A stretch of 33,904 nt of DNA from a virus (IMGVR_UViG_3300046002_000453:1-33904), one strand, 5' to 3'. Shown: positions 5,907-12,512, numbered from the stretch's first letter. Numbers and translations are program-made. Notes: generated by a model from the sequence alone, not told the origin.

Positions 5907-7504
5907 TGCTCCGTGACTACCAACAACGCACCATAGACCAGCTTTACGCATGGTTTGAGGAGGGCGGTAAGGGCAATCCTTGTCTGGTGCTGCCCACCGG
6001 ATCAGGCAAGAGTCACATTGTGGCTGCGCTATGCAAGGACGCTTTGCAGAACTGGCCTGAGACTCGGGTGCTGATGCTCACGCACGTCAAAGAATTGATT
6101 GAGCAGAACGCTGAGAAGATGCGCCAGCACTGGCCTGGCGCTCCGATGGGCATCTACAGCGCAAGCATTGGCCGCAAGGACTTGGGTGAGCCAATCACCT
6201 TTGCTGGTATCCAGTCGGTGCGTACCAAGGCCAAGCAGTTAGGCCACACTGATCTGGTGATCATTGACGAGTGCCACTTGGTCAACCACAAGGACGAGGG
6301 CGGCTACCGCACGCTGCTGGAGCAGCTCAAGGCCATCAACCCTGCGCTGCGGGTGGTGGGATTGACGGCCACGCCTTACCGGCTGGGGCATGGCCTCATC
6401 ACCGACAAGCCAGCGCTGTTTGACGCATTGATAAATCCTATCAGCATCGAGGAGTTGATTTACAAGGGCTATCTATCAACCCTGCGCTCCAAAACCACCA
6501 AGGCCAAGCTGGATGTGACTGGCGTTCATAAGCGTGGTGGTGAATTTATTGAGTCTGAGTTGCAGGCTGCGGTGGACACGGACGATCAGAACCAGAAGGT
6601 GGTGCGCGAGGTGGTGGCATTGGCCGGTGACCGCAAGGCGTGGCTAGTGTTTTGCGCTGGTGTAAAACATGCACAGCACATTGCAGAGGTTTTGCGCCAG
6701 CATGGCGTGGCTGCTGAGTGCGTGACCGGCGAGACGCCAAAGAAGGAGCGTGAGAGAATGCTGGCCGACTTCAAGGCTGGACGCTTGCGTGCGCTCACCA
6801 ACGCCAATGTGCTGACCACTGGCTTTGATTACCCTGACATTGATTTAATCGCCATGCTGCGCCCGACGATGAGCGCCAGCCTGTATGTCCAGATGGCGGG
6901 TCGAGGCATGAGGGTTAAGAGCCACACCGATCACTGCTTGGTGCTGGACTTTGCTGGCGTGGTGTCTACGCACGGCCCGATCACTGCTGTCCAGCCCCCA
7001 AAAAAGGGCGGTGATGGCAATGGCGAAGCACCAGTCAAGGTTTGCAACGAATGCGGTGAGCTGTGCGCCATCTCAGCGTCTGTCTGCCCTGCTTGTGGGA
7101 CTGCATTTCCAGCCCCAGAACTTAAAAAACTCAAGCTGCACGATGACGACATCATGGGGCTGGATGGCACTGACTTGGATGTGACCAGTTGGACATGGCG
7201 CAAGCACATCAGCAAGGCATCAGGCAAAGAAATGCTGGCGGTGACTTACTACGGGGGCTTGAGTGACCCAGCCATTACAGAGTACCTAGCCGTTACGCAT
7301 GACGGGTACGCTGGTCAGATGGCTTTGCAAAAGCTCGTAGATATAGCAGAACGCGCTCAGATCGAGCCAGGTGGCCTCAACGTGCAGTCGTTGGAGGAGA
7401 TGGCTCAGAACATGAATCAAGCGCAGCCACCAATTCATATTGAGTTCAAGCGCGATGGCAAATTTTTTAGAGTAATGAGAAGGAGATGGTATGAGACACC
7501 CTGA
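5906..7504 (+). CDS. Superfamily 2 DEAD/DEAH-type helicase with C-terminal zinc finger
   Basis: 532 aa. Motif I LPTGSGKS (29-36), motif II DECH (121-124), motif III-like TATPYR (154-159) and motif VI QMAGRGMR (329-336) are all present. A CxxC-N10-CxxC zinc knuckle follows (C380, C383, C394, C397), then an uncharacterised C-terminal region of about 130 residues. The ATG at 5906 was chosen because it overlaps the nuclease stop by one base (TGATG); the frame is open 8 codons earlier. Similar SF2 proteins act in branch migration or DNA remodelling during phage recombination and repair. Confidence 0.9.
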   Translation: MLRDYQQRTIDQLYAWFEEGGKGNPCLVLPTGSGKSHIVAALCKDALQNWPETRVLMLTHVKELIEQNAEKMRQHWPGAPMGIYSASIGRKDLGEPITFAGIQSVRTKAKQLGHTDLVIIDECHLVNHKDEGGYRTLLEQLKAINPALRVVGLTATPYRLGHGLITDKPALFDALINPISIEELIYKGYLSTLRSKTTKAKLDVTGVHKRGGEFIESELQAAVDTDDQNQKVVREVVALAGDRKAWLVFCAGVKHAQHIAEVLRQHGVAAECVTGETPKKERERMLADFKAGRLRALTNANVLTTGFDYPDIDLIAMLRPTMSASLYVQMAGRGMRVKSHTDHCLVLDFAGVVSTHGPITAVQPPKKGGDGNGEAPVKVCNECGELCAISASVCPACGTAFPAPELKKLKLHDDDIMGLDGTDLDVTSWTWRKHISKASGKEMLAVTYYGGLSDPAITEYLAVTHDGYAGQMALQKLVDIAERAQIEPGGLNVQSLEEMAQNMNQAQPPIHIEFKRDGKFFRVMRRRWYETP

Positions 7505-7682
7505 ACCGGATTTGGTGACTGACTACAAGCGCTGGTTTGCCGCTGGCCCACCGAGGTGCTGCCACACCTGTGAGCATTACGGCGTGGATGGCCTGTGCGT
7601 AGAGTTCTTTATGCAGCCACCAGCAGAGTTTGCCAGCACCGTGGGCGAGTGCGATAAGTGGGAGGCCGAATGTCCGTTCTAG
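7491..7682 (+). CDS. Small cysteine-rich protein (63 aa)
   Basis: 63 aa with a Cys pattern suggestive of zinc binding: CCHTC near residues 23-27, one Cys at about 36, then C-D-K-W and a C-terminal Cys. I recall similar small proteins in phages, without a known function. It overlaps the helicase by 14 nt and the HNH gene by 13 nt, so translation is tightly coupled. Confidence 0.75.
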   Translation: MRHPEPDLVTDYKRWFAAGPPRCCHTCEHYGVDGLCVEFFMQPPAEFASTVGECDKWEAECPF

Positions 7683-8194
7683 GTCGACTCACCGTTCAAG
7701 AATTGCGCTCCAGAGTTGCCTACAACTCAGAAAGTGGCGAGTTTACTTGGCTGCATTGTGATACTTGCAGGGCATCATGGAATTCAAGATTTTCTGGAAA
7801 GAAGGCACTTTGTGCGCCACACTCAAATGGCTATCTGTTTGGGGCTATTGCTGATCGCAAAATGTTTGCACATCGAGTTGCATGGGCAATGCATTACGGT
7901 TGCTGGCCCGATGGCGAGATTGACCATGTGAACCACGACAAGACAGACAACAGAATTGCCAATTTGCGTGTGGTTCAGAGAACGCAAAACGCCATGAATT
8001 TGTCAAAATCAAAGCGCAACTCATCTGGCGTGACTGGTGTTTTTAAGCATACGCAGACCATGCGATGGCAAGCGCAGATTCGCATTAATAGAAAGTCAAT
8101 CCACCTTGGATCGTTTGAATCGTTTGACGATGCAATTGCAGCACGCAGAAAGGCAGAGAAACAACATGGCTTCCACGAAAACCACGGCATCTGA
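7670..8194 (+). CDS. HNH endonuclease with C-terminal AP2 DNA-binding domain
   Basis: 174 aa. The HNH core reads FAHRVAWAMHYG then EIDHVNHDKTDNRIANLR, with H68, D85-H86, H89, N93 and N98 as likely metal and catalytic residues. An AP2-type domain follows from about 118 (GVTGVF ... RWQAQIRI ... LGSFES). This is the domain order of phage homing-like endonucleases. The ATG at 7670 was chosen because GGGAGG lies 4 nt before it. It overlaps genes on both sides, so it is not a simple free-standing insertion. It could spread as a mobile gene or cut competing DNA. Confidence 0.85.
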   Translation: MSVLGRLTVQELRSRVAYNSESGEFTWLHCDTCRASWNSRFSGKKALCAPHSNGYLFGAIADRKMFAHRVAWAMHYGCWPDGEIDHVNHDKTDNRIANLRVVQRTQNAMNLSKSKRNSSGVTGVFKHTQTMRWQAQIRINRKSIHLGSFESFDDAIAARRKAEKQHGFHENHGI

Positions 8195-8531
8195 TGCAGT
8201 ACCGTCAGAACATTTTGAACAACGCGAGTTCGTGCGCTGGTTTCGCCAAGGCTACAGGGGCGTGCGTATCTTTGCCATCCCTAACGGAGGGCAGCGGAGC
8301 ATAGCGACAGCAGGGCGCTTGAAGGTTGAGGGCGTATCGCCTGGCGTTCCCGACCTGTTCATTCCAGACTGGCGCTTGTGGGTGGAGATGAAGCGAGTCA
8401 AGGGCGGCAGTCTTAGCGCCGAGCAGAAGGACTGGATTGCCTATCTGGAGGGCTGTGGCTACACCTGCATGGTGGCAAAGGGGGCTGATCAGGCTAAAGA
8501 AATGGTGTTAGGGTTTGTCCCTATCAAATAA
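8166..8531 (+). CDS. VRR-NUC nuclease
   Basis: 121 aa, the length of stand-alone VRR-NUC proteins. The family motifs are visible: an early acidic helix (HFEQREFVRWF), GVPDLF with D63, VEMK with E74 and K76, and Q87 in a helix ending YLEGCGY. VRR-NUC enzymes cut branched DNA, so a Holliday-junction or flap resolvase role in the same operon is likely. The ATG at 8166 gives the correct family N-terminus; the frame is open 43 codons further up, inside the HNH gene, with no family sequence. It overlaps the HNH gene by 29 nt. Confidence 0.88.
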   Translation: MASTKTTASDAVPSEHFEQREFVRWFRQGYRGVRIFAIPNGGQRSIATAGRLKVEGVSPGVPDLFIPDWRLWVEMKRVKGGSLSAEQKDWIAYLEGCGYTCMVAKGADQAKEMVLGFVPIK

Positions 8532-8552
8532 TTGTTGCGTTACCGGAAACAG

Positions 8553-8561
8553 TGTTATAGT
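8553..8561 (+). promoter_or_regulatory. Extended -10 promoter for the small-gene train
   Basis: TG at 8553-8554 followed by one base and TATAGT (8556-8561) is a good extended -10. The -35 is poor (TTG at 8533-8535, 18-bp spacing if TTGTTG is counted). It lies in the only gap (8532-8592) between the VRR-NUC gene and the tiny genes, so the latter may be expressed separately. Confidence 0.5.
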
Positions 8562-8592
8562 AGAGGCTCATTAACACAACGGAGCAAACGAA

Positions 8593-8811
8593 ATGACAAC
8601 TTCAGCCTCTTACTTTCTTTCATATGCCTGCGCTGAAACCCTTGAAGTCGGCATCATTGAATTCGATACTTACGATGAGGCGTTCACAGCCTACGGTTGT
8701 CATGAAATCTCAGGCTACTCGGTTGTGATCCGCGACATTAATATGTTTGGCGCATTGGCCGCTGAAATCCGCAAAGACAAAGGCTACGCTGATCGCCGCG
8801 CCACTGCCTAA
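8593..8811 (+). CDS. Small acidic protein of unknown function (72 aa)
   Basis: 72 aa, with aromatic and acidic residues (EFDTYDEAFTAYG) and no Cys pair, signal peptide or membrane segment. A GGAG site lies 11 nt before the ATG. It is the first gene behind the extended -10 promoter and is followed by a stable hairpin, so it may be the most highly expressed of the small genes. No family was recognised. Confidence 0.65.
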   Translation: MTTSASYFLSYACAETLEVGIIEFDTYDEAFTAYGCHEISGYSVVIRDINMFGALAAEIRKDKGYADRRATA

Positions 8812-8818
8812 ACCAAAC

Positions 8819-8832
8819 GGGGCTACGGCCCC
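8819..8832 (+). promoter_or_regulatory. Intercistronic hairpin with a UACG tetraloop
   Basis: GGGGC-TACG-GCCCC forms a 5-bp GC stem closed by C-G over a UACG loop, one of the exceptionally stable UNCG tetraloops. It lies between a stop at 8811 and the AAGGAG site of the next gene, with no T-run downstream. mRNA stabilisation or 3'-end protection is more likely than termination. Confidence 0.45.
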
Positions 8833-8849
8833 AACCCAAGGAGATTACC

Positions 8850-9038
8850 ATGAGCAAACCAAACAAAACTGTTGGCAACTGGCGTAAAGGTGTGGGCTTT
8901 ACCCCGCGACCATCCAAACCGACAGATGCATTTGTCGAGTGGATGTGCGCCAACCCAAAGCGCTCTGCTGAGTTTGTGACGATTGAGAAAGCCCGCGAAG
9001 CCTTTCATGCAGAGCAATCCAAAAAGGCAGCAGCATGA
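8850..9038 (+). CDS. Small basic protein of unknown function (62 aa)
   Basis: 62 aa, basic N-terminus (MSKPNKTVGNWRKG) and a helical C-terminus (TIEKAREAFHAEQSKK). A strong AAGGAG site lies 8 nt before the ATG. It overlaps the next ORF by 4 nt (ATGA). No family was recognised. Confidence 0.7.
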   Translation: MSKPNKTVGNWRKGVGFTPRPSKPTDAFVEWMCANPKRSAEFVTIEKAREAFHAEQSKKAAA

Positions 9039-9178
9039 CCCCCACCCAACGAGTCCAAGCCCTACGCCAACGCCGAAAGGCGCTTGGCCTAACCAGAGTT
9101 GAGTTCTATCTCACCTTAGAACACGCCGCCAAAGTGCGTGGATATGTCAGTAAATTAACCAAGGAAAAAACGAAATGA
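9035..9178 (+). CDS. Very small ribbon-helix-helix-like protein (47 aa)
   Basis: 47 aa starting MTPTQRVQALRQRRKALGL, then RVEFYLTLEHAAKVRGY. A basic helix, a short strand with alternating residues (VEFYL) and a second helix match the general pattern of Arc/CopG-type ribbon-helix-helix proteins, so DNA binding as a dimer is likely but not certain. It is joined to both neighbours by ATGA overlaps, which supports translation despite its size. Confidence 0.65.
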   Translation: MTPTQRVQALRQRRKALGLTRVEFYLTLEHAAKVRGYVSKLTKEKTK

Positions 9179-9309
9179 AAGATACCTACTTTACTCAGCA
9201 AAACCATGATCAAGCTCGCAGCTTGGTGATCAGCTTTTTGGGCGCAGCCCTTCTGGTCTGCTCTGGCGTGATCTTTTTATTGGTTACCTTTGACGTGTTG
9301 GTGAAGTGA
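9175..9309 (+). CDS. Single-pass membrane protein (44 aa)
   Basis: 44 aa with a polar N-terminus (MKDTYFTQQNHDQ) and one clear hydrophobic segment from about residue 17 to 40 (LVISFLGAALLVCSGVIFLL). It starts at an ATG overlapping the preceding stop (ATGA) and its stop shares one base with the next ATG. Function unknown; a small inner-membrane protein affecting the host or superinfection is possible. Confidence 0.65.
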   Translation: MKDTYFTQQNHDQARSLVISFLGAALLVCSGVIFLLVTFDVLVK

Positions 9310-9521
9310 TGATCAAGTACCTATGGACAGAGTTGAGGCTAATGTTGAAGACGGTGACGCCAGCGCAAGCAGTAGCGCATGAGTTGCTTCACGCAGAGCA
9401 TGAACTGCTAGCCGCTGAATCTGGGGCTGAATATGCAAATGCGCTTATTGCGTATAACAAGAACCGGGTCAAGCGCCTGAAGGCATACTTGGCAGCGCCC
9501 GAACCCAAGGAGCCGACATGA
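9309..9521 (+). CDS. Small helical protein of unknown function (70 aa)
   Basis: 70 aa; almost entirely helix-forming, with LKTVTPAQAVAHELLHAEHE and AYNKNRVKRLKAYLA. The ATG at 9309 is preferred to the GTG at 9306 because it shares a base with the preceding stop. I recall similar sequences in small genes of betaproteobacterial phages, without a function. The HELLHAEHE stretch resembles HExxH, but the protein is too short and lacks further ligands for a peptidase call. Confidence 0.7.
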   Translation: MIKYLWTELRLMLKTVTPAQAVAHELLHAEHELLAAESGAEYANALIAYNKNRVKRLKAYLAAPEPKEPT

Positions 9522-9778
9522 TCAGAACATGCGATGCAGGCGGCATCTGCCCACACAGGCCGCAGTGCGACCACTTCTGCCACTTCACTAATGCGGAGCT
9601 TGAGCCAGAGACGCGCAAGGTCAAGGCGTATTTGGCAGTACCCGCCGACATAGACCCAGTGCCTGATACATGGCACAAGATTGGCGCGTTCATGCTCTGG
9701 TGTATTTTTGCAGTGCTGTTGACGATCTGCTTGGCGCTGTTCTTTACTGGCATTTGGATTTGGAGTTTACTGATATGA
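9518..9778 (+). CDS. Cys-rich N-terminus plus C-terminal membrane helix (86 aa)
   Basis: 86 aa. Cysteines at 5, 11, 17 and 21 with His 13, 19 and 22 could bind zinc. A long hydrophobic segment covers about 55-83. A cytoplasmic zinc-binding head on a membrane anchor is the simplest reading. ATGA overlaps occur on both sides. The function is not known. Confidence 0.7.
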   Translation: MIRTCDAGGICPHRPQCDHFCHFTNAELEPETRKVKAYLAVPADIDPVPDTWHKIGAFMLWCIFAVLLTICLALFFTGIWIWSLLI

Positions 9779-9996
9779 CACAAGAAGACATCATCCGCAT
9801 GGCGCGGGAGGCTGGCTGGCAAGAGGACATGTTTGGTTTTGGTATCTGGGACAGCAAAGAATTAAATGTCTTTGCCGCCCTTGTTGCAGCAGCAGAATTT
9901 GCTAAACGCGAATGGAATTTCTGTGAACGATGCGGCAAGCGCACTGCTGACCTGACAGTGATTCACACATGCACACCACCACAGGAGAACACATGA
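9775..9996 (+). CDS. Small phage protein MTQEDIIRMAREAG-type (73 aa)
   Basis: 73 aa. The N-terminus MTQEDIIRMAREAGW and the following aromatic-rich segment are familiar from uncharacterised phage proteins. The C-terminus carries CERCG and a later Cys, a possible zinc knuckle. The ATG at 9775 overlaps the previous stop by 4 nt; the frame is open further upstream, but that part is the shadow of the preceding gene. Confidence 0.75.
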   Translation: MTQEDIIRMAREAGWQEDMFGFGIWDSKELNVFAALVAAAEFAKREWNFCERCGKRTADLTVIHTCTPPQENT

Positions 9997-10193
9997 GTAC
10001 AGACATGACCAAGACATGGTTTGATGGAACGAACATCATCACGCAGGAAATACCCGAGGCTGAAATCTACAAGCGTGAGTGGGTAGGGCTGACGGATGAT
10101 GAAGTCTACAAAATAGCGTTTGCTTTGGAGGGTGAGCATTGGAGAAAGGTTGCCGATGCCATCGAAGCCAAGCTCAAGGAGAAGAACACATGA
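9993..10193 (+). CDS. Small acidic phage protein (66 aa)
   Basis: 66 aa with REWVGLTDDEVYKIA, a segment I recall from several phage proteins of unknown function, and a charged C-terminal helix. The ATG at 9993 is chosen over 9969 because AGGAGAAC lies just upstream and the start overlaps the previous stop by 4 nt. No enzyme motif is seen. Confidence 0.75.
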   Translation: MSTDMTKTWFDGTNIITQEIPEAEIYKREWVGLTDDEVYKIAFALEGEHWRKVADAIEAKLKEKNT

Positions 10194-10303
10194 CAATACA
10201 GCTTGCAACCGAAGATGGGGATTTTTACGGATTGCCCCGTGACTCGGTAAGTTCGTCCAACGCTGGCGGCAATGGCGTGACTGATGGAGAGACATCACCA
10301 TGA
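10190..10303 (+). CDS. Tiny ORF, 37 aa, unknown
   Basis: 37 aa beginning MTIQLATEDGDFYG with a Ser/Gly-rich tail. It fills the space between two genes with exact ATGA overlaps at both ends and an AAGGAGAA site upstream. This supports translation, or at least a coupling ORF. No homology recognised. Confidence 0.5.
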   Translation: MTIQLATEDGDFYGLPRDSVSSSNAGGNGVTDGETSP

Positions 10304-10539
10304 ACTGCCCCAAATGCGGAGTATGGACTAGCGTACTTGACACGCGAAACAGAGGCTCATTTACAACACGCCGCCGCGAATGTGCGAACGGCCATAAATT
10401 CACCACAGAAGAACATGTCAAACTTCAAAACTTGGACGCACGAAAATCTAGCGGAGTTCGCTTATCAAGCAAATATAAAGATGATCCAGCAGAACGAGAG
10501 GATAGAGGAGCTACAGCGCGACCTCAAGGACGCCATTGA
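10300..10539 (+). CDS. NrdR-like zinc-ribbon protein
   Basis: 79 aa. The first 40 residues repeat the NrdR zinc-ribbon pattern: CPKCG, VLDTR, RRREC and HKFTT, with C3, C6 and C28 and a His in place of the fourth Cys. The NrdR ATP-cone domain is absent. The last 40 residues are polar and overlap the next gene in another frame for 125 nt. It may act as a small nucleic-acid-binding protein; control of ribonucleotide reductase by mimicry is speculative. Confidence 0.65.
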   Translation: MNCPKCGVWTSVLDTRNRGSFTTRRRECANGHKFTTEEHVKLQNLDARKSSGVRLSSKYKDDPAEREDRGATARPQGRH

Positions 10540-10633
10540 GGCGTACCGTGGGCTAAACCGCCAGATACAACCCGATGTTGGCAAAGGCGTAACCGGCGTA
10601 GACCACGCCCATCGGGATGTTGCCCTTAAATAG
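10415..10633 (+). CDS. Coiled-coil small phage protein (72 aa)
   Basis: 72 aa starting MSNFKTWTHENLAEFA, followed by a charged coiled-coil-like helix (MIQQNERIEELQRDLKDAIE). Similar sequences are common in betaproteobacterial phages (recollection, no function known). The ATG at 10415 was chosen because the residues before it are the shadow of the NrdR-like gene. It overlaps that gene out of frame for 125 nt and, on the other strand, the 46-aa membrane ORF for 81 nt. It ends the rightward operon, and no terminator is visible. Confidence 0.7.
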   Translation: MSNFKTWTHENLAEFAYQANIKMIQQNERIEELQRDLKDAIEAYRGLNRQIQPDVGKGVTGVDHAHRDVALK

Positions 10634-10693
10634 TTGCTCCACAGCGATGCCAGCGTAGATCACCGTGACAAGAATAATTAACCAGCCGCTCAC
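10553..10693 (-). CDS. GTG-start membrane protein (46 aa)
   Basis: 46 aa starting (V/M)SGWLIILVTVIYAGIAVEQ, with a hydrophobic helix at about 4-20, a short polar turn (LFKGNIPMG) and a second hydrophobic helix to the end. The GTG start overlaps the metallophosphatase stop by GTGA, the same coupling used throughout this genome. I recall two-helix proteins of this kind in other phages. Its 3' end is antisense to the end of the rightward operon for 81 nt. Function unknown. Confidence 0.65.
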   Translation of the reverse strand: MSGWLIILVTVIYAGIAVEQLFKGNIPMGVVYAGYAFANIGLYLAV

Positions 10694-11664
10694 AGCTCTG
10701 AGACATCAATCACTTCACCTCGGAACTCGACGCAGCCGTCACCGAAGTCGTGGACAAGTTCCGGCCAAAGTAGACGGCCATTAAAGAAGGTCAGGATGGC
10801 AAAGCCGCTGCGCCAGTTGGTTGGGTTGTCTTCCAGGTAATCAACAAACTGTGGGCCGTTTGGGTCGGCCAGTGTTCCGGTATCAACGCCAAACCTGTTG
10901 CCGTTGTAGTCCGCATACGGCGTAACTTTGAGGCTGTGCAGGTGGCCGGTAACGATTGTCTTGCCGCTGCCGACAGTATTGTTGTGCGTGGCGTGGATGC
11001 CGCCTTTGTAGCGGTGCTTGACAACCACATCTTCAGTCGGCCAGCAGGCCCAGCAGGATGTCCAAGCTGGGAAATGGTCTCTAAGGGAAAACCCTTTGAC
11101 GCCCTCAAACTCATGGGCGTTGGCGGCAAGGCGGTTTTCAAATCGGCTGTCGTGGTTGCCTAGCGTCCAAATCAGTTTGGCACGTTCAGCGTCTTCCTCA
11201 ATTTCGCCAAGGCTGGCCTCGCAGGCTTTAAGTTCTTGGATGATGCTGGGCTTTGTATCCCATCCGATACGAGGGTATCTACTGATAGATGCGCCATCAA
11301 AAGCATCGCCGTTGTTGATGACTGCTTTGGGCTTGAACTCCCTGATCGCCCAGAGTAGACCTTTGAAGGCGGTGGTGCGGATACCAGGCCAGAAGTGGGC
11401 ATCGCTGAACACAATGACCACACCGTTTTCAATGCCTAATTCCTGACGCGCTGCATGATTATGGGCGGTCTGTAAGTGCTGGTAATATTTGCTTCGGCTT
11501 CGATCTGCCGCCACCAGTTGGATTTTATGCCTCTGCTCAATAGCCCTGCGCCGCTGGTGTACGTTTGAGACATCAACTTCAATTATCTTGGAGATTTTTG
11601 AGGCTGAACCTATAGTCTTCCAAAGTTCAATAAACTCGGCATCAGTAACGCGAGAGGCAGTCAT
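10690..11664 (-). CDS. HTH-metallophosphatase fusion
   Basis: 324 aa. The calcineurin-like phosphoesterase motifs are complete: D88-x-H90 (FSDAH), GD at 119-120 (NNGDAF), GNHD at 169-172, an H at about 224 (GIHATH) and GHLH at 240-243. The N-terminal 60 residues look like a helix-turn-helix (FIELWKTIGSASKISKII). The ATG at 11664 was chosen: AAGGA lies 5 nt upstream, and it is just past the stop of the preceding gene. The substrate is unknown; nucleic acid or a signalling nucleotide is plausible for a DNA-binding phosphatase. Confidence 0.85.
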   Translation of the reverse strand: MTASRVTDAEFIELWKTIGSASKISKIIEVDVSNVHQRRRAIEQRHKIQLVAADRSRSKYYQHLQTAHNHAARQELGIENGVVIVFSDAHFWPGIRTTAFKGLLWAIREFKPKAVINNGDAFDGASISRYPRIGWDTKPSIIQELKACEASLGEIEEDAERAKLIWTLGNHDSRFENRLAANAHEFEGVKGFSLRDHFPAWTSCWACWPTEDVVVKHRYKGGIHATHNNTVGSGKTIVTGHLHSLKVTPYADYNGNRFGVDTGTLADPNGPQFVDYLEDNPTNWRSGFAILTFFNGRLLWPELVHDFGDGCVEFRGEVIDVSEL

Positions 11665-11665
11665 A

Positions 11666-12037
11666 TCATTCCTTGGTGAGGACGCGCTCAAGCACGTTAA
11701 TTACTCGGTGTTCTGCGGCCTCAATTTGCTCATCTGACGAGCCTCTGTCTGTCGCTATTTGTATCAAATCGTAGGTAAGTATGTGCAAACACTCATGCAA
11801 TGCAGTTTTTCTCAAAGTCTCTGGCGTGATCTTTTCAGCGCCAAAGTCACCAATTCGGTATGTTGCTAGTCTGGCTGGCTGATTGAATTCAACGGACGCC
11901 ATTGCGCCCTTGGCTGGTTTTAAGCCGCGCTCAATGCGCCAGTCGCCTAGCGACAATTCTTCTTGCCAGTAAGCCATGCACTGGTCAAACAAAAGCACCT
12001 GTTCGGTGCTTGGCATGTTCTTGACGGGGTTTCTCAT
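11666..12037 (-). CDS. HExxH zinc metalloprotein (SprT-like size, 123 aa)
   Basis: 123 aa with HECLH at 81-85 in a helix, preceded by a strand-rich domain (WRIERG ... ATYRIGDF) and followed by a helix with E109-H110 that may supply a third ligand. This fits small phage metallopeptidase-like proteins, perhaps SprT-type minimal proteases. AAGGG lies 6 nt before the ATG at 12037. It is the first gene behind the strong promoter at 12073-12100 and probably shares a message with the metallophosphatase. No substrate can be named. Confidence 0.7.
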   Translation of the reverse strand: MRNPVKNMPSTEQVLLFDQCMAYWQEELSLGDWRIERGLKPAKGAMASVEFNQPARLATYRIGDFGAEKITPETLRKTALHECLHILTYDLIQIATDRGSSDEQIEAAEHRVINVLERVLTKE

Positions 12038-12067
12038 GGTCGCCCTTGTGACTATTGAACCTCCGGA

Positions 12068-12086
12068 TAATAACTATAACTTATTA
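12068..12086. promoter_or_regulatory. Inverted-repeat operator over the internal promoter
   Basis: TAATAA (12068-12073) and TTATTA (12081-12086) are perfect 6-bp arms around a 7-nt spacer that contains most of the -10. CCGG flanks both sides (12063-12066 and 12087-12090). This is a likely binding site for a dimeric regulator, possibly the Cro-like or RHH-like protein (inference). Confidence 0.45.
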
Positions 12087-12100
12087 CCGGATTATGTCAA
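12073..12100 (-). promoter_or_regulatory. Strong sigma70-type internal promoter
   Basis: Minus strand: -35 TTGACA (12095-12100), 16-bp spacer, -10 TATAGT (12073-12078). It is the best promoter in the window. It lies just after the endolysin gene and 36 bases before the start of the HExxH gene, so genes 12037-10553 can be expressed apart from the late operon. Confidence 0.75.
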
Positions 12101-12101
12101 G

Positions 12102-12512
12102 CTATGTAAAAGGCCGAGTGCCTGCTTTGTCAATAATCAGCGCTTGACGGCGCGGTTTATCTGCAATGCTGATATGCGTCCAAGCGTCGAACTCACGGAT
12201 AACTTGATCAAAAGATAGGTCTGAGGCCACCAAAGCCCTCACCACGGCGTCCGGCGTCATGCCTGGCACTCGGATGTCAGCCGCGCTGCCGGTGCGGTGC
12301 TGGCTGGTGTCCTTGCTGCCCACTGAGTCGTTAACTTGCTTAGACCGAAAGGCAGAATTGATCATGATTGGCTTGCCGTCTAGCAGCGTTTTGACCTTCT
12401 CCAAGAACTCAGCCAGCTTTTGCAAGTTTGCCATCTCTGCCTCATTGGGCGTATTGTCAAACTCGCGGTGGCTGGTGGTGGTCAGTTCTGCCAAGGTAAA
12501 GTTGGGCGTCAT
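12102..12512 (-). CDS. Endolysin, M15 peptidase type
   Basis: 136 aa. The Peptidase_M15 fold motifs are present: FTLAEL at the start, SAFRS (53-57), SQHRTGSAADI with H72 and D79, and WTHIS with H113 as the third zinc ligand. Enzymes of this type cut peptide crosslinks in peptidoglycan. No signal peptide is seen, so export through the holin encoded immediately upstream is expected. It overlaps the holin gene by 4 nt. Confidence 0.88.
   Translation of the reverse strand: MTPNFTLAELTTTSHREFDNTPNEAEMANLQKLAEFLEKVKTLLDGKPIMINSAFRSKQVNDSVGSKDTSQHRTGSAADIRVPGMTPDAVVRALVASDLSFDQVIREFDAWTHISIADKPRRQALIIDKAGTRPFT

Noticed and set aside
5516-5926. 136-aa open frame on the minus strand
   Set aside because: Antisense to the Cas4-like nuclease, without support.
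9309-9521. HELLHAEHE as a zinc protease motif
   Set aside because: The protein is 70 aa, all helical, with no third ligand region. The match is probably chance.
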